Shown: positions 21,546 through 33,764 of the stretch, piece by piece
Position numbering within the stretch: the first letter of the stretch is position 1
Layout: each line of letters opens with the position of its first letter
Assembly: GCA_037176705.1 (NCBI GenBank)
Contig: CM073886.1
Span: 22,429,501 to 22,493,500, forward strand
DNA from: Molossus alvarezi
Taxonomy: Eukaryota > Chordata > Mammalia > Chiroptera > Molossidae
Direction: 5' to 3'
Length of the DNA: 64,000 bases
Position numbers and translations under genes: made by a program
Notes under the pieces: generated by a model
What the model saw: only the letters and a program-made list of their open reading frames with translations
Told to the model about the DNA's origin: nothing
Databases searched by the model: none

Positions 21546-23159
21546 GCCAGGCTGTTCTCCAAAGACCTACTAAATTTTTAAAAAATTAATGGAAGCATAA
21601 CATAACATATGGAAAAGTGCGAAATGATAAATGTGCAACTTCGTGCGTTTTCTCACACTGAGCAGTCAGTCCCATGTGACCAGCGACCAGCAAGGCTGCT
21701 TCCAGCCCTCCAGTGCCTTCTCGGTCCCCTCCCTCCAAGAGCACCCCGTCCGGCCTTCCAATGGCACCATGTTGTTTTCCTTTCTGGATTTTAAACATCC
21801 TCCATCCCAGTGAGGAGTGGCAGCTCATTGTTCATAAATATAACTTCTGTCCCTCCTCCCAGGAACACCTTTTTCCTGTTTTCCAAGCCGAAGCAAGGAG
21901 GCAGAAAGGCCAGCGGGGCTGGGTAGCCCCAGGCTGGTGACATACCAGGAAGGAAACCACACCCCCAAGTCTGGAGCCTTCCACTGCCCACTGGGAGTTT
22001 TAGGGGATTTCTTCAGGTTGCAGAATCAGGAGACATTTCTAGTCCTTGTTCTCAGCTTGGCCTCAAGCTTCCACAGTCAGCCTGAAACCGAAAGCTGGGC
22101 TTGGACTGGACCGCTACTTCTTTTGGCTAGGATTTGGGCATGGGCCAGACATGAGAACTTCAAAGATATAACAAGTCAGGCCTCAGAGGCATGGTTGGTG
22201 CAGCTTCATCCAGACATCAGAAGTCCCCTGGAGAACCCGGATGCCTTAGTGCAGCTGAGACACAGCTCAATGGCAGTGGGCATCCGGTACTTGGGAACAC
22301 ATTTTCCAGATGGGAGGCCTTTCCAGGGCTGTGCTAAGGAAAAACGATGACACGGCTGTTGACAAATTGCAAGGAGAAAACCCCAGAGGAAGCAGAGTGT
22401 GCCCTCTGCTGCCCTCCAGATTGGCCCTCTTGCCTCTGTACCCCTCTCCACCTACTCTCCGTACAGGGGGTTGACCTGCATGGACCACTCAGCGGACAGG
22501 CTTCGAAGCCCTCCAGTTTTCATTGGTCAATGGGGATCGAGACAGGAGATGGAAAGGTGGATGAAACTGAGCTTGAGGTAGTTATTCCTCTGGCTCCCTC
22601 CATTAATAAGCAACAAAAACAGACAGGTACTAAAGTGCTGAGCACAGGTTGTGTTCTGTAATGCTATTGCAATATGCCAGAGGGCCCAGCGTGAACCGGA
22701 CTCAACTTCCCTGAAATAAAAGGTTGGGTTCTGCTAAGGGAAAGGCACTGAGGGATTGGAAGGGGGTTTGTCCACATGATTAGGCTGCTTGGATTTGTTA
22801 AATGACACCTGTCTGGAGGAGAATCACACTTCTGTCTTAGTGACGGGAGACAGCGGGGCACTTTGAAGCAGGTGCCCACAAAATTAGGTCCTTTTCCTCC
22901 CACAGGGACAAGAGAGGGAGCAGTTGTCTTCATGAACACTTGCATTTCCAAGAGAGAACACCCGGTCCTGGAGGAAACAGTTTTGGGTGGAAATCTTTCC
23001 ATCTCAAAAGGCAGAGAAAGGATTTAGAAACTTTTCTCCAGCCTGCAGTTAGATCCCAGGGCCGCCCACTGCGCAGGTCACAGGGATGACCTCCATCCAC
23101 TGCACTCATCCCAGGCGTCACTTGTTGCAAATGCAGAATCTCAGGCCAGAACCACTGAG
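21546..23159. other. No gene recognised
   Basis: Mostly single-copy-looking sequence. 21546-21850 may be further antisense L1/L2 debris. No convincing exon was found on either strand. Confidence 0.45.
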
Positions 23160-23395
23160 TTAGAATCTGCTTTCAGCAAGGTTCCTGCAAGATTTTTGTG
23201 TGGATCAATACCTCTTTCAACCTTCAATCAGTGGGCCTCCCCCTGGATGCTCACTGGAATCACTAGGTGCCTAGAGCCTACTCCCGAGAGTTTGATTAGG
23301 GGCTGAGGTGCAGCCTGGGCATCAGAACTTTTAAGAACTCCCCAGGTGATTTCAATAGGCAGCCAGAAGTGAGAAGCACTGGTCTAAGCTACACA
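23160..23395 (-). mobile_element. MER5A-like nonautonomous hAT fossil
   Basis: Text such as CACTGGAATCACTAGGTGCC, AGAGTTTGATTAGGGG, GGGCATCAGAACTTTTAAGA and AAGTGAGAAGCACTGG follows MER5A-type elements. Confidence 0.65.
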
Positions 23396-23610
23396 TCTCA
23401 ATCTTGGCACCACTGACATTCAGGGCCAGAGAATTCTTTACTGTGAGGCTGTCCTGTGCCCTAAAGGATGTTTATCAGCCTCCTTGGCCTCCACCCACTA
23501 GACACCAATAGCACCCATTCCCCAGTTTTATTAACCAAATATGTCTCTAGACATGGCCAATGTCCCCTTGGGGAGCAAAGTTATCCCTGATTGAAAACCC
23601 CTCTTCCAAA
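23396..23610 (+). repeat. Old DNA-transposon (MER-type) fossil
   Basis: Same family as 19520-19785: GAGAATTCTTTACTGTGAGG, AAGGATGTTTATCAGCCTCC, TGTCCCCTTGGGGAGCAAAG. Confidence 0.5.
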
Positions 23611-23734
23611 TTCTTTTCTAAACCCCTTGCCAATGCATGACCCATGTTGTTCCTGCTTGTTCCCTCTGTTTCTTCTCTCTTAGCTCTTCTTAGTTTTTTG
23701 GGGGTTGACTTTTTTTTAATTGGCCCTGTTCCTG

Positions 23735-23910
23735 CATCCTCTGTAGCTGTGGTTCTCTATACGTATGTGTTCTGGGGCCTGCAGCACCAACGTCACTTAG
23801 AAACTTGTTTAAAGTGCAGGTGCTCAGGCCCTATCCAGGCCTATGGATCCACAAAGTTTGGGGTTGGAGACCAGCAATCTGGGTCTCAACAGCTCCCTGG
23901 GGAATCCAAT
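23735..23910 (+). mobile_element. MER5A-like fragment
   Basis: GTGGTTCTCTATACGTATGT, AGAAACTTGTTTAAAGTGCA and CAGCAATCTGGGTCTCAACA resemble MER5A. Confidence 0.6.
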
Positions 23911-24049
23911 GGCATGCTAAAGTGCAGCAACTCTGTGGGAGAATATCGTCTCCCTTTCCGTTTCATGCAGGTGAGAACTGAGGAGTCAAGAAATGGAGTG
24001 AATTGCTCAAGGGCACACAGATGTGATTCTAGCTCTATCTTCAGCTTCC

Positions 24050-24485
24050 AGAACTGCCATAGCAAATCCTGTGATAACAACAGAAGTGTATTCTCCTCTC
24101 TCACAGTTCTGGAGGTCAAAATTCTAAAACCAAGGGGTCAGCAGGGCCACGCCTTCCCTGAAGGCTCTAGAGGAGTGTGTTTCCTTGCCTCTTCCAGTCT
24201 CTGGTCTCTGCCCGAAATCCTTGGTATTCCTTGGCTCGTGACAACATAACCCCAATCTCAACCTCCGTGTTTACTTGGCCTTCTTCCCTGTGTCTCTATG
24301 TTTCAGATCTTCCTGTCCTTGCTCTTATAGGGTACTAGTCCTTGAATTTAGGGCCCCCCCAAGTCTAGGCTGAGCTCAGCATCCTTCATTACATCTACAA
24401 AAATCTCATTTCCTAAGATCACACTCATAGGTGCTGGGGGTTAGAACGTGAACATATCACTGGGTGGACACAGTTCAACCCACTG
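24050..24485 (-). mobile_element. MaLR-like LTR, antisense
   Basis: Antisense LTR text: CACAGTTCTGGAGGTCAAAA, AGCAGGGCCACGCCTTCCC, TTCCTTGCCTCTTCCAG, and near the end GGGGGTTAGAACGTGAACAT. Subfamily not assigned. Confidence 0.6.
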
Positions 24486-24642
24486 TACTCTCCTTTCCTC
24501 TATTTATTTTCACCATCTGCCTTCCATATAGAGCAAGGGGGAGATTGGGACAGAAACCTGAGCAGGTGCCTAAGACCCATTTTTCCTCTGGGGAGAACTG
24601 TGTGAACAGAATTTATCAGTGTAACTTATACAGGGATGAATA

Positions 24643-24669
24643 AAAACAAACAAACAAACAAACAAACAG
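24643..24669 (+). repeat. (CAAA)n microsatellite
   Basis: About six and a half CAAA units. Confidence 0.9.
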
Positions 24670-24839
24670 AGAAGTGGGGAGATGGAAAAAGAGAACGGAA
24701 GAGGAAATAAAAGTGGGCAAGAGAAATCAGCACGTTTTTGGAAGGTAAAAGCTAATAGACAGTGATTGACTAGCAGAGCAGGGGAAGGAGACATCTGAAA
24801 ACTGACCAGAAGGGACAGTACTGGTTTTACCTCATCCCC

Positions 24840-25135
24840 CAGGAACTAGAACAAAGATGCAAAAATCGGGAGGGAAAGGGTAAAATAATGAGAGGAACCA
24901 TCCAGGATGCCTGACGTCTGACTAAAAGGGGTTTCAGAAATTGAGAACTGAAAAAACAGAAAGGAGGAAATTACCAAAGAGATAATACAAGAAAATTTCC
25001 TGGAACTGAAGGAAACGGCAGCAGGTGAACAGTGGTTCCCAAAATAATTTGCTCCAGTGGACATGGTGAGAAAGCACCCTGGAGATGGCGGGCTTGGCAA
25101 TCATATGAGATGGAGGATCAAAAGTAATTCTTTAC
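24840..25135 (+). mobile_element. Old L1 ORF1-region fragment
   Basis: GATAATACAAGAAAATTTCC followed by TGGAACTGAAGG is typical of old L1 ORF1 sequence. The rest is too diverged to place. It may be part of the same old L1 that continues after the SINE pair. Confidence 0.5.
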
Positions 25136-25343
25136 CTGGGTAGGTGGTTCGGTTGGTTGGTGCATCATCTGGCACACAAAAAGGTTGCAGGTTGAGTCCC
25201 GATCAGGGCACATAACTGGGTTGCGGGTTCGATCCTTGGTCAGAGAGCATGCAGGAGGCAACTGATCGATATTTCTCTCTGTCTCTCTCTTTCCCACTCT
25301 GTCTCTCCCCTCCCCCCAACCCCTATCTAAAATCAATATAAAC
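25136..25343 (+). mobile_element. Ves SINE, diverged copy
   Basis: Head-like GGTGGTTCGGTTGGTTGGTG, B box GGTTCGATCC and the tail CTAAAATCAATATAAAC. First of two SINEs between AAAGTAATTCTTTACC (25121-25136) and AAAGTCATTCTTACCC (about 25608-25622). Confidence 0.82.
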
Positions 25344-25344
25344 A

Positions 25345-25605
25345 GCCTGGCTGGTGTGGCTCAGTTGGTCGAGCATTGTCCTACGCACTGAGAGGATGCC
25401 AGTTGGATTCCCAGTAAGGGTATATGCCTGGGTTGCAGGCTCTGTCCCAGGTGAGGGGTGTGCAGGAGGCAGCCAATTGATATTTCTCTCTCATTGATGT
25501 TTCTCTCTCTCTCCATCTCCCTTTCTCTCTCTCTAAAAATCAATAAAAACATTAAAAAATAAGTAACAATAAAATAAAAACATATCCTCAGGTCAAGACT
25601 TAAAA
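25345..25605 (+). mobile_element. Ves SINE with compound tail
   Basis: Head AGCCTGGCTGGTGTGGCTCA. The tail has AATCAATAAAAACATT and then a second tail-like stretch ending ATATCCTCAGGTCAAGACT, so the hairpin motif is present but mutated. Confidence 0.88.
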
Positions 25606-26192
25606 AAAAGTCATTCTTACCCAAACTTGTGGAATACAGTGAAAACAGAGCTAAGGGGGAACTTTATAGTTATAAACATTTACATTAAAAAAACAAAATA
25701 TCAAATCAACAGCCTAACTTAACAACTTAAGGAACTAGAAAAATAAGAATAAACTAAATTCAAAGCTAGCAGAAGGAAGGAAATTAGAACTGAGATAAAC
25801 AAAATAGAAAATAGAAATACAATAGAGAAAAATCAATGAAAACAAAGCTTTTTTTTTTTTTTTGAAAAGTCAATAAAATCAATAGTCTAGATAGACTAAG
25901 AAAAAAAAGAAGACTCACATTACTAAATTAAATGAAAGCAGTGACAGTACTATCAATCCTACAGAAATAAGAGGGATTATAAGAGAGTACTAGGAACAGC
26001 TGCATGCCGACAAATTAACAACCTAGATAAAATGGGCAAATTCCTAGAAACATAAAATAACCAAGACGGAGTAATAAAGAAATAGAAAATCTAAATAGAC
26101 CTATAACTGATTAGGAGATTAAATCAGTAAAAAATTTCCAAACAAAATTCCTGGACCTGATGGTTTCATTGGTGAATTGTACCACACATTTA
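25606..26192 (+). mobile_element. Old L1 ORF2 segment, part 1
   Basis: Decayed sense L1 ORF2 reverse-transcriptase region. It ends CCTGATGGTTTCATTGGTGA where the HAL1 inserted, and the same frame context resumes at 28343. Confidence 0.85.
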
Positions 26193-28342
26193 TTTATTTT
26201 TTATCTTTATTGTTGAATGTATTACAGATGTTCCTCATTTTCCCCCCATTCACCCCCTCTTCCTCACTCTTGCCCTCCTCCTGCCTTTTCCCACACTGTT
26301 GTCTGTGTCTATCAGTTATGCATATATGCATATAAGTTGTTTGGTTTATTTCTTCCCATCCACCAACCCCCCTCCCTTTGAGGTTTGTCAGTCTAGCAAC
26401 CAATTTGTCCTTCTTAATTCCGTCACCTTTTTCACCCATTCCCCTATCCCTTCTTCCATCTGGCAACCAACAAAATGTTCTCTATATCTGTGAGAATGTT
26501 TCTGTTCTGCCTATTCATTTTGTTTGTAGATTCAATTGTTGATAGCTATGTATTCATTGTCATTTTGTTTGTTCATATTTTTTATCTTTTTCTTCAAGAA
26601 GACCCTTTCATATAGTAATGGTTTGGTGGTGATGAACTCCTTTAGCTTTTCCTTGTCTGGGGAACTCTCTATATGGTCATCGATTCTAAATGACAGCTTT
26701 GCAGGATAGAGTAAGCTTGGTTGTAGGTTCTTGCTTTTCATCACTCTGAATTTCTTGCCACTCTCTTCTGGCCTGCAAAGTTTCTTTTGAGAAATCAGCT
26801 GAAAGTCTTATGGGAACTCCCTTGTGGGTAACTAACTGCTTTTCTCTTGCTGCTTTTAAGATTCTCTCTTTATCTTGAACCTTTTGCATTTTGATGATGA
26901 TGTGTCTTGGTGTGGGCCTCTTGGGGTTCATCTTGTTTGGGACTCTCTGTGCATCCTGGACTTGTATGTCTGTTTCCTTCACCAAGTTAGGGAACTTTTC
27001 TGCCATTATTGTTTCAAATAGGTTTTCGATTTCTTGTTCTCACTCTTCTCCTTCTGGCACCCCCAAGATGCAAATGTTGGCACTCTTGAAGTTGTCTCAG
27101 AGGCTCCTTACACTATCCTCATTTTTTTGGATTCTTTTTTCTTTTTGCTGTTCTGATTGGGTGTTTTTGCTTCCTTATATTCCAAATCGATGGTTTGCTT
27201 CTTGACTTTATCTACTCTACTATTGAGTCTGTGTAAATTATTCCTTATTTCAGTTAGTGCCTCCTTCATTTCTGACTGTGCATCCTTCATTTCTGACTGG
27301 TCCTTTTTATGCTCTTGAGGCCCTCACTAAGTTCACTGAGGTTCTCACTAAGTTCACTGAGCATCCTTATAAGCCGTATTTCGAACTCAGCATCTGTTAG
27401 GTTGCTTATCTCCATTTCACTTAGTTCTTTTCCTGGTGTTTTGTTCTGTTCTTTCATTTGGGACCTGTTTCTTTGTCTCCTCATTTTGGCTGCCTCCCTA
27501 TGTTTGTTTCTATGTATTACTTAATGAGAGGTATGGGGCTATCTGAGACCAGATGCTGCTTATTTGAAAGAATTTAGGAAAAACTGAAGCAGGATCCAAG
27601 ACAGGCCAATCCTATGGTTAAGCACTGGCAACAGCTTGGGTGGGCCTGAAAGTTGGGTGGGGCGGGGCCTCAGGGAATCATCAGGGCGGGGCTACCAGTG
27701 TGAGCCAGGTTGCTGGAGTCCCAGATATGGCTTCTGTCTGCCGCCCCAGGGAAGGGCTCACCAAAGGAACAAAGGCCTCTGACAGCACGTCTGTCCTGGA
27801 AAAAGCCCCCTCTCTAGCCCTCGCTCCAGTGCCAAACAGCTCAGTTCTTCCCTGTATGACTCTGGTGCCCCTCGAGCTGCCTCCCCTCCGAGCTTAGAGG
27901 GAGAGAGTCCGATAAGTCCATGCGCGGGCCCTTTAGGGAGCTGCCTGGGGCTCCAGCCACCTCAGCCTCCCTGAGCCTCAGTTCCCGCTGGTTTTTCCAG
28001 CCAGAAATTATGGGGACTTCTCTTCCTGGCACTGGAACCCTGAGCGGGGCACCTGGTGTGGGACGGGGACCCCTCAGTCCTCAGGGAGGACCTTCTCAGC
28101 TGACGAGTCCTCCTGATTTTTATCCGCCACACGTGGGTGTGGGACCAGCCCGTCTGCCTCCGCCCCTCCTACCAGTCTGGATGTGGCTGCTGCTTTAATT
28201 CCATAGTTGTACGACTAACATTCAGCTTGATTTCAGGCAGTTTTGAATGATGGTTGTTCTGTAGCTTAGTTGTAACTTTGATGTGGTTGTGGGAGGATGA
28301 GATACCGCGTTTACCTACGCCGCCATCTCGACCGGAAGTCTC
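26193..28342 (-). mobile_element. Full-length HAL1 inserted in old L1
   Basis: Antisense ORF2-less element with 15-bp target duplications TGTACCACACATTTA at 26178-26192 and 28343-28357. Its 5' end (top strand ...CGACCGGAAGTCTC) matches the 16016-18681 copy. Compared with that copy it lacks about 0.55 kb of the 5' UTR, from after CTCTCATTAAG to before TAATACATAGAAAC. Confidence 0.92.
26686..27484 (-). pseudogene. HAL1 ORF1 remnant, three frame-shifted pieces
   Basis: L1 ORF1-type protein readable in three pieces: 27287-27484 (MRRQRNRSQMKEQNKTPGK start), 27108-27290 (heptad-rich) and 26686-27006 (VPNKMNPKRPTPRHIIIK, the RNA-binding part). Frameshifts separate them, so no full-length product is possible. 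Confidence 0.88.
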
Positions 28343-29078
28343 TGTACCACACATTTAAACAAGAATGAACACCAATCCTTCTCAACTTTTCTTTTAAAAA
28401 AATAGCAGAGGAGAGAGTACTCCCTAACACATTCCTTGAAGCCAGCATTACCCTCATGCCAAAGCCGAAGGCACTTCAGGAAAACTACACACCAATATCC
28501 CTTAGGAACATTGATGAAAAAATTCTCAACACAACACTAGCAAACCAAATTCATCAGCATATTAAAAGCATTATATACCATGAGCAAGTGGGCTTTATTT
28601 CTTGGATTGCAAGGATGTTTCAACATACAAAAATTGATCAATGTAATCACCACATTCCCAGAATGAAGAGGGGGGAAATCACATGATCATCTCATTTGAT
28701 ACAGAAAAAACATTCGTGAAAATTCAACAACCTTTATGATAAAGACATTCAACAAAGTTGGAATAGAGGAAAATTTCCTCAAATTAATAAAAACTGTATA
28801 TGAAAAGCCCACAGTACACATCATACTCAATGGTAAGAGACTGAAGGATTCTCCTAAGATCAGAACAAGGCAAGAATACAATACCCTCTTTTGCCACTTC
28901 TATTCAACACAGTACTGGAAGCTCTAGTCGCATCAATCAGGCAAGAAAAAGAAATAAAAGACATCCAAACTAGAAAGGAATAAGTAAAATTATCTGTTTG
29001 CAGATGATATGATCTTATATGTAAAAAAATCCTAAAGATTCCACACAAAAAATTGTTATAATTAATAAATGAATTCAA
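28343..29078 (+). mobile_element. Old L1 ORF2 segment, part 2
   Basis: Sense ORF2 reverse-transcriptase region resuming after the HAL1 (for example HEQVGFISWIARMFQH near 28580). Riddled with stops. Confidence 0.88.
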
Positions 29079-29314
29079 GCCCTGGCCAGTTTTCTCAGTG
29101 GTTAGAGCGTCGGCCCATGAGCCATAGAGTCCTGGGTTTGGTTCTCGCCAAGGGCGTGTATCTCGGTTGTGGTTTGTCCCCGGCCCCAGTTGGGGTCGTG
29201 CGGGTGGCAACCAGTCGATGGTTCATCTCTCTCACATCGATGTTTCTCTCTCTCTCTCTCTCTCTCTCCTGCTCTATCTGAAGATAAATGCAAAAAAATG
29301 TCCTCGGATGAGGA

Positions 29315-29352
<38 letters not shown>
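29079..29352 (+). mobile_element. Ves SINE, tail-hairpin type
   Basis: Head GCCCTGGCCAGTTTTCTCAG, B box GGTTTGGTTCTC, (CT)n at 29244-29269, tail ATGTCCTCGGATGAGGATA, then an (AAAT)n run at about 29320-29360. Inserted in the old L1. Confidence 0.93.
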
Positions 29353-29359
<7 letters not shown>

Positions 29360-30205
29360 ATTTAGCAAAGTAGCAGGATACAAAATCAACACACAAAAAT
29401 CAGTTGAATTTCTAAACACTAATAATGAATGATCCCAAAAGAAAATTAAGAAAAGAATTCCATTTATAATAGCACCAAAAGGAATAAAATACTCAGGAAT
29501 TAACTTAACCAAGGAGGTGAAGACTTTTACACTCAAAACTACTAAACATTGCTGAAATAAATTAAAAAGGACATAAATAAATGAAAATACATCCCATATT
29601 CATGGACTAGAAGACTTAATATTGTTAAGATGTCAGCATTACCCAAAGCAATCCACAGATTCAATGTAACCCCTGTCAAAATTCCAATGACTTTTTTTTT
29701 CCCCAGAAATAGAAAAATCTATCCTAAATTACATGCAAAATATCAAAGGACTCCAAAGAGCCAAAACAATCTTGAAAAAAGAACAAATTATACTTCCTGG
29801 TTTTAAAACTTACTGCAAAGCTACAGTAATCAAAAGTGTGATACTGGCACCAAGGCAGATATATAGACAAAGAGAATAGAATAGACCACCCATAAATAAA
29901 CCCTCATATATATGGTCAAATGATTTTTGACAAAGGAACCAAGACCATTCAATGGGCAAAGCACAGTTTTTTCAGCAAATTGTGCTGGGAAAACTAGATA
30001 TACACATGGAAAAGAATGAAGTTGTACCCTTACCTAATGTCATCTCCAAAAGTTAACTCAAAATGGATCAAAGACCTAAATGCAAGACCTGAAACTATAA
30101 AACTCTTGAAAGAAAACACAGGGCAAAAGCTTCGCAACATTGGATTTGGCTGTGAATATGACACCAAAAGCACAGGAAACAAAAGAAAAAATAGACAAAT
30201 TGGAC

Positions 30206-30244
<39 letters not shown>

Positions 30245-31290
30245 CACATCAAAAGACACTATCGGTAGATTTAAAAGGCAACCCACAGAATGGGAGAAAA
30301 TATTTTCAAATTATATATCTCATAAGGGATTAATATCCAAACTAAGTAGAGCACTCCTAAAACTCAGCAATAATAACAATGACAAAACAACCTGATCCAA
30401 ATGGGCAAAGAACTTAAATGGTATTTCTCCAGAGAGGATGTACACATGGCCAGTAAACACAGGAAAGGTGCTCAATTTTACTCACCAGTAAGGAAACGCG
30501 AATCAAGATTACAATGAGATATCACCTCATACATTAGGACGGCTACTGTAAAAAAAAAGAAAAGAAAAGAAAAGAATAGGTGATGCCAAGAATGTGGAGA
30601 AATTGAAACCCTTGTGTATTGTTGGTGGGAATGTAACATGCTACAGCCGCTGTAGAAAACAGTATGGCAGGTCCATAAGAAATTAAAAATAGAGTTACCA
30701 TATGACCCAGCAGTTTCACTTCTGGGTATATACCCGAAAGAACTGAAAGCAGGGTCTCGAACAGATATGTGTCCTCCCATGTTCATAGCAGCATCATTCA
30801 CAGGAGCTAAAACGGGGGGACAACCTGTGTCTGATTGATAAGTGCGTAAATAAGGAAAATGTTGTGTATTCATGCCATGGATATTATTCAGCCTTAAAGA
30901 GGAAGGAAATTCTGACATATGCTACACGGGTGAACTTTGAGGACATTAGGCTAAGTGAAATAAGCCAGGCACAAAAAGACATAGTGTATAATTCCACTTC
31001 TATGAGGTGGTTAGCACAGTCAAAGTCAGAGAGACAAAAAATATAATAGTGGCTGCCAGGGGCTGGGGGCGGGGACGGGCGGGAATGGTGAGTGGGAAGT
31101 TACTGCTTAATGGGTATAGAATTTCAGTTTTACAAGATGAAAAGAGTTCTGGAGATGGGTGGGCATGGTGGTATCACAACATTACGCATGTATATGTATT
31201 TGGTATCACTGAAAATTACACTTAACATCTTTAAGATGATTCATTTCATGTGGTGTGTGTTTTACCACAATAAAACAAATTGGGAGAAAA
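29353..31290 (+). mobile_element. Old L1 ORF2 segment, part 3, and 3' UTR
   Basis: Continues ORF2 in sense (for example CATATGACCCAGCAGTTTCA near 30699) and ends in an L1 3' UTR near TTTTACCACAATAAAAC at 31260-31276. Contains an (AC)n run at 30208-30242. Multiple stops and frameshifts. Confidence 0.88.
30208..30242 (+). repeat. (CA)n microsatellite
   Basis: About seventeen CA units within L1. Confidence 0.95.
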
Positions 31291-31452
31291 GAAGTAGCTC
31301 CCCTTTTAACTTTCCACAAGTAACTAACTTTTTAGTAGGTATGAACTCACTCACCATCTGGAGAAAAGAGGCCATGTACACGAGTAAAGCAGGCATGTCT
31401 AAGGCAGTAGGGAGTGGTGGCGATTGTGTCCAACTAAGCAGGCCATTCTCTC

Positions 31453-31840
31453 TCTATTAGTTTGCTGGGGTTGCCATAACAAAGTACTGTAGACGGGGTG
31501 ACTTAAACAACAGAAACTGACTTTTTCACAATTCTGACTATAAGTCCAAGATCAAGGTGTCAGCGGGGTTGGTTATTTCTCAGGCTTCTTTCCTTGCTTT
31601 GTGGATGGCCATCTTCTCCCTGTATCTTCACTTGGTTTTCCCTCTGTGTTCTAATCTCCTCTTCTTATAAGGACACCGGGTCACATTGGATTAGGGCCCC
31701 CACACCAATGACCTCATTTTAACCTAATTACCTCTTTAAAGACCCCCATCTCCAAATACAGTCACATTCTGAGGTATTGGGGGCTAGGAATCCAAACTAT
31801 GAATCTGGGGTGTGGGTCCCAATTCAGTCCACGAGACCCT
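31453..31840 (-). mobile_element. MaLR-like LTR, antisense
   Basis: CTATTAGTTTGCTGGGGTTG, CCATAACAAAGTACTGTAGA, CAAGATCAAGGTGTCAGCGG, TTATAAGGACACCGGGTCAC and GGGGGCTAGGAATCCAAACT are typical antisense LTR text of the MaLR class. Confidence 0.65.
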
Positions 31841-33149
31841 CCATGAGAACATTCCCTTTCGCGTTAAAAAAATATATATATTTTACGTGCTAACCACATT
31901 CGCCCCCTCCAAGTTTGCAGGCTCGGCTGCAGCATGTTTGTTGATGGAAGAGCATTGGGCAATAAATGAGGCTGCTTCCTAGATGACAGAAGCTGGACTT
32001 TACTAGAACTGGGGTGCATCTTCGTCCCCTGCACAGTGCAAATTTGGAGAAGCAGATTAATGAATTTATTTGGAAAGGAGAACTTGCCCCTGTGGTTTCT
32101 CCCCTTGGAAGGAAGTCCCATGAAAAGAACAAACAAACAAAACTTGTTTTTTGCAACACTCTCCCAAAGTACGTTGGATACTTAGAATTTCCTACCCTCA
32201 CCCCAGTCCAGATGATGCATGAAGAAGAATGGGCCCAGCCTGGCTTGGGGGCAGGAGCATTTCTAGGGCTGAGTGAGTCTAAGGCAGCAGCTCTCCTCCA
32301 CTTGCCTTCCATGGGTTTTCCTCAGTCTCTGAGATGATCCTTGTCCTTGTGCACATTTATGGTCACCCACTCTTAGGTGGCAGCTTCCAGTAAGCGCTAA
32401 TTGAATGCCTGCTGAATGCAGGACATTTTGGTGAAAGGGAGAGGGGAAGAGAGAAGGCATGTGAGTTTGTGAACGTGAATCTGGGATAGTTTTAATGATG
32501 GCTCTTCCACTCTTTTGCTGTGAAAGCATGAGCTTGTGGTTTTGCTTCTCTGAACCTCAGTTGTTCTGTCTGCAAAATGGGGATGCACCTTACCTACCTC
32601 GTAGTATGAAAAACCTAGATGAGTGTGCTTTCAAAGTTGTGAAGGTCTGGCAAGCCCGGAGCATTGTCATCAGTGTTGGTGAAACCCTAAGTCTAAGAAT
32701 GACTCAAAACCCACACATGAGATGTACACGGGTGAGTGTCAAGTACAATACCAGAAACAGACAGAATCCCTGAAAGATGTGGGGAAGTACAGCAAAGAGC
32801 AGCAAATTGGGTGCAAGCATCGGGCTTTCTGCCATGAGCTACACACTATGCTCCATCCCTTAGTTCCTCGGGTGCCTCTTCTGTAAGGTGGAGGCCAAGA
32901 ATGTCTATTTGACAGCATCCTTCTGAGATAATAATAAAAATAATAACTACGAATCTATATCGGACTCTTACTATGTGCTGGGCTCGGGTGTTTCATTTGC
33001 CATGTCTCATTTTAGCCCCATGGCCACCCTAAGAGGTAGAGACTTATTTCCATTTCACAGACAGAGCTCAGGAAAGTCAGTTAACTTACCCAAGGTCACA
33101 AAGCTCAGGAGAGGTTTACCAGGCTCCCCAGTGTGTGCTATTTGATCTG
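31841..33149. other. MIR fossils and unrecognised sequence, no gene
   Basis: About 32470-32680 is a MIR (CTGAACCTCAGTTGTTCTGT, CTGCAAAATGGGGATG). About 32880-33120 is another (TCTTACTATGTGCTGGGC, CCAAGGTCACAAAGCTCAGG). 31841-32470 is not recognised; the short open frames there have no recognisable domain. Confidence 0.55.
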
Positions 33150-33470
33150 TAAAAAATGCTTGTAAGATGTCAAGCTTCTTGAAGATTTGCATATAACTGT
33201 TTGTGTGTACATGTTTTTCACTTCTCTTGAATATATACTGAAGAGTGGAATTGCTGGGTCACATGGAAACTCTCTATGTAACTTTTTGAGGAGTTGCCAA
33301 GCTGTTTTCCAAAGTAGCTGCACCACGTTCCATTTCTCCACGTCCTCACCAATACTCACCATTCTTCATCTTCTTGATTATGGACATTCTATTGAGTGTG
33401 AAGTGGTTTTGCTTTGCATTTCCCTGATAACCAATAACACTGAGCATCTGTTCACCTATGAGTATGTTAC
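33150..33470 (-). mobile_element. Old L1 3' region, antisense
   Basis: TGGAATTGCTGGGTCACATG, TTGAGGAGTTGCCAAGC, GTTTTCCAAAGTAGCTGCAC and CCACGTCCTCACCAATACTC are standard antisense L1 ORF2 C-terminal/3' text. Confidence 0.8.
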
Positions 33471-33764
33471 ACGAGAGATGCCTGCTGGACATCCAGAGGG
33501 AGGTGATGCAGAGATTGTTGAACATGTAGGTCTAGCGTTCATGATGGAGGTCTGGGATGGTGACGTAAATGTTGGAGTCCAGAGCATATGTATGATATTT
33601 AAGTCTAGGGGATGTGACCACCCAGGGAGTGAGTGTAGCTAGAGAAGAGAAGAGGTCTAAGCACAGCCTGGGGGTGCTCTAACTTTGATAGGTGGAGGTG
33701 ATGAAGAGAAGATGTGGGAGAACAACCCCAAGTGGGGAAAATGTTTCAGAGAGAGAATAATGGT

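Noticed and set aside
23644..24249. 201-residue plus-strand open frame
   Set aside because: Crosses a MER5A-like fragment and an antisense LTR; not coding.
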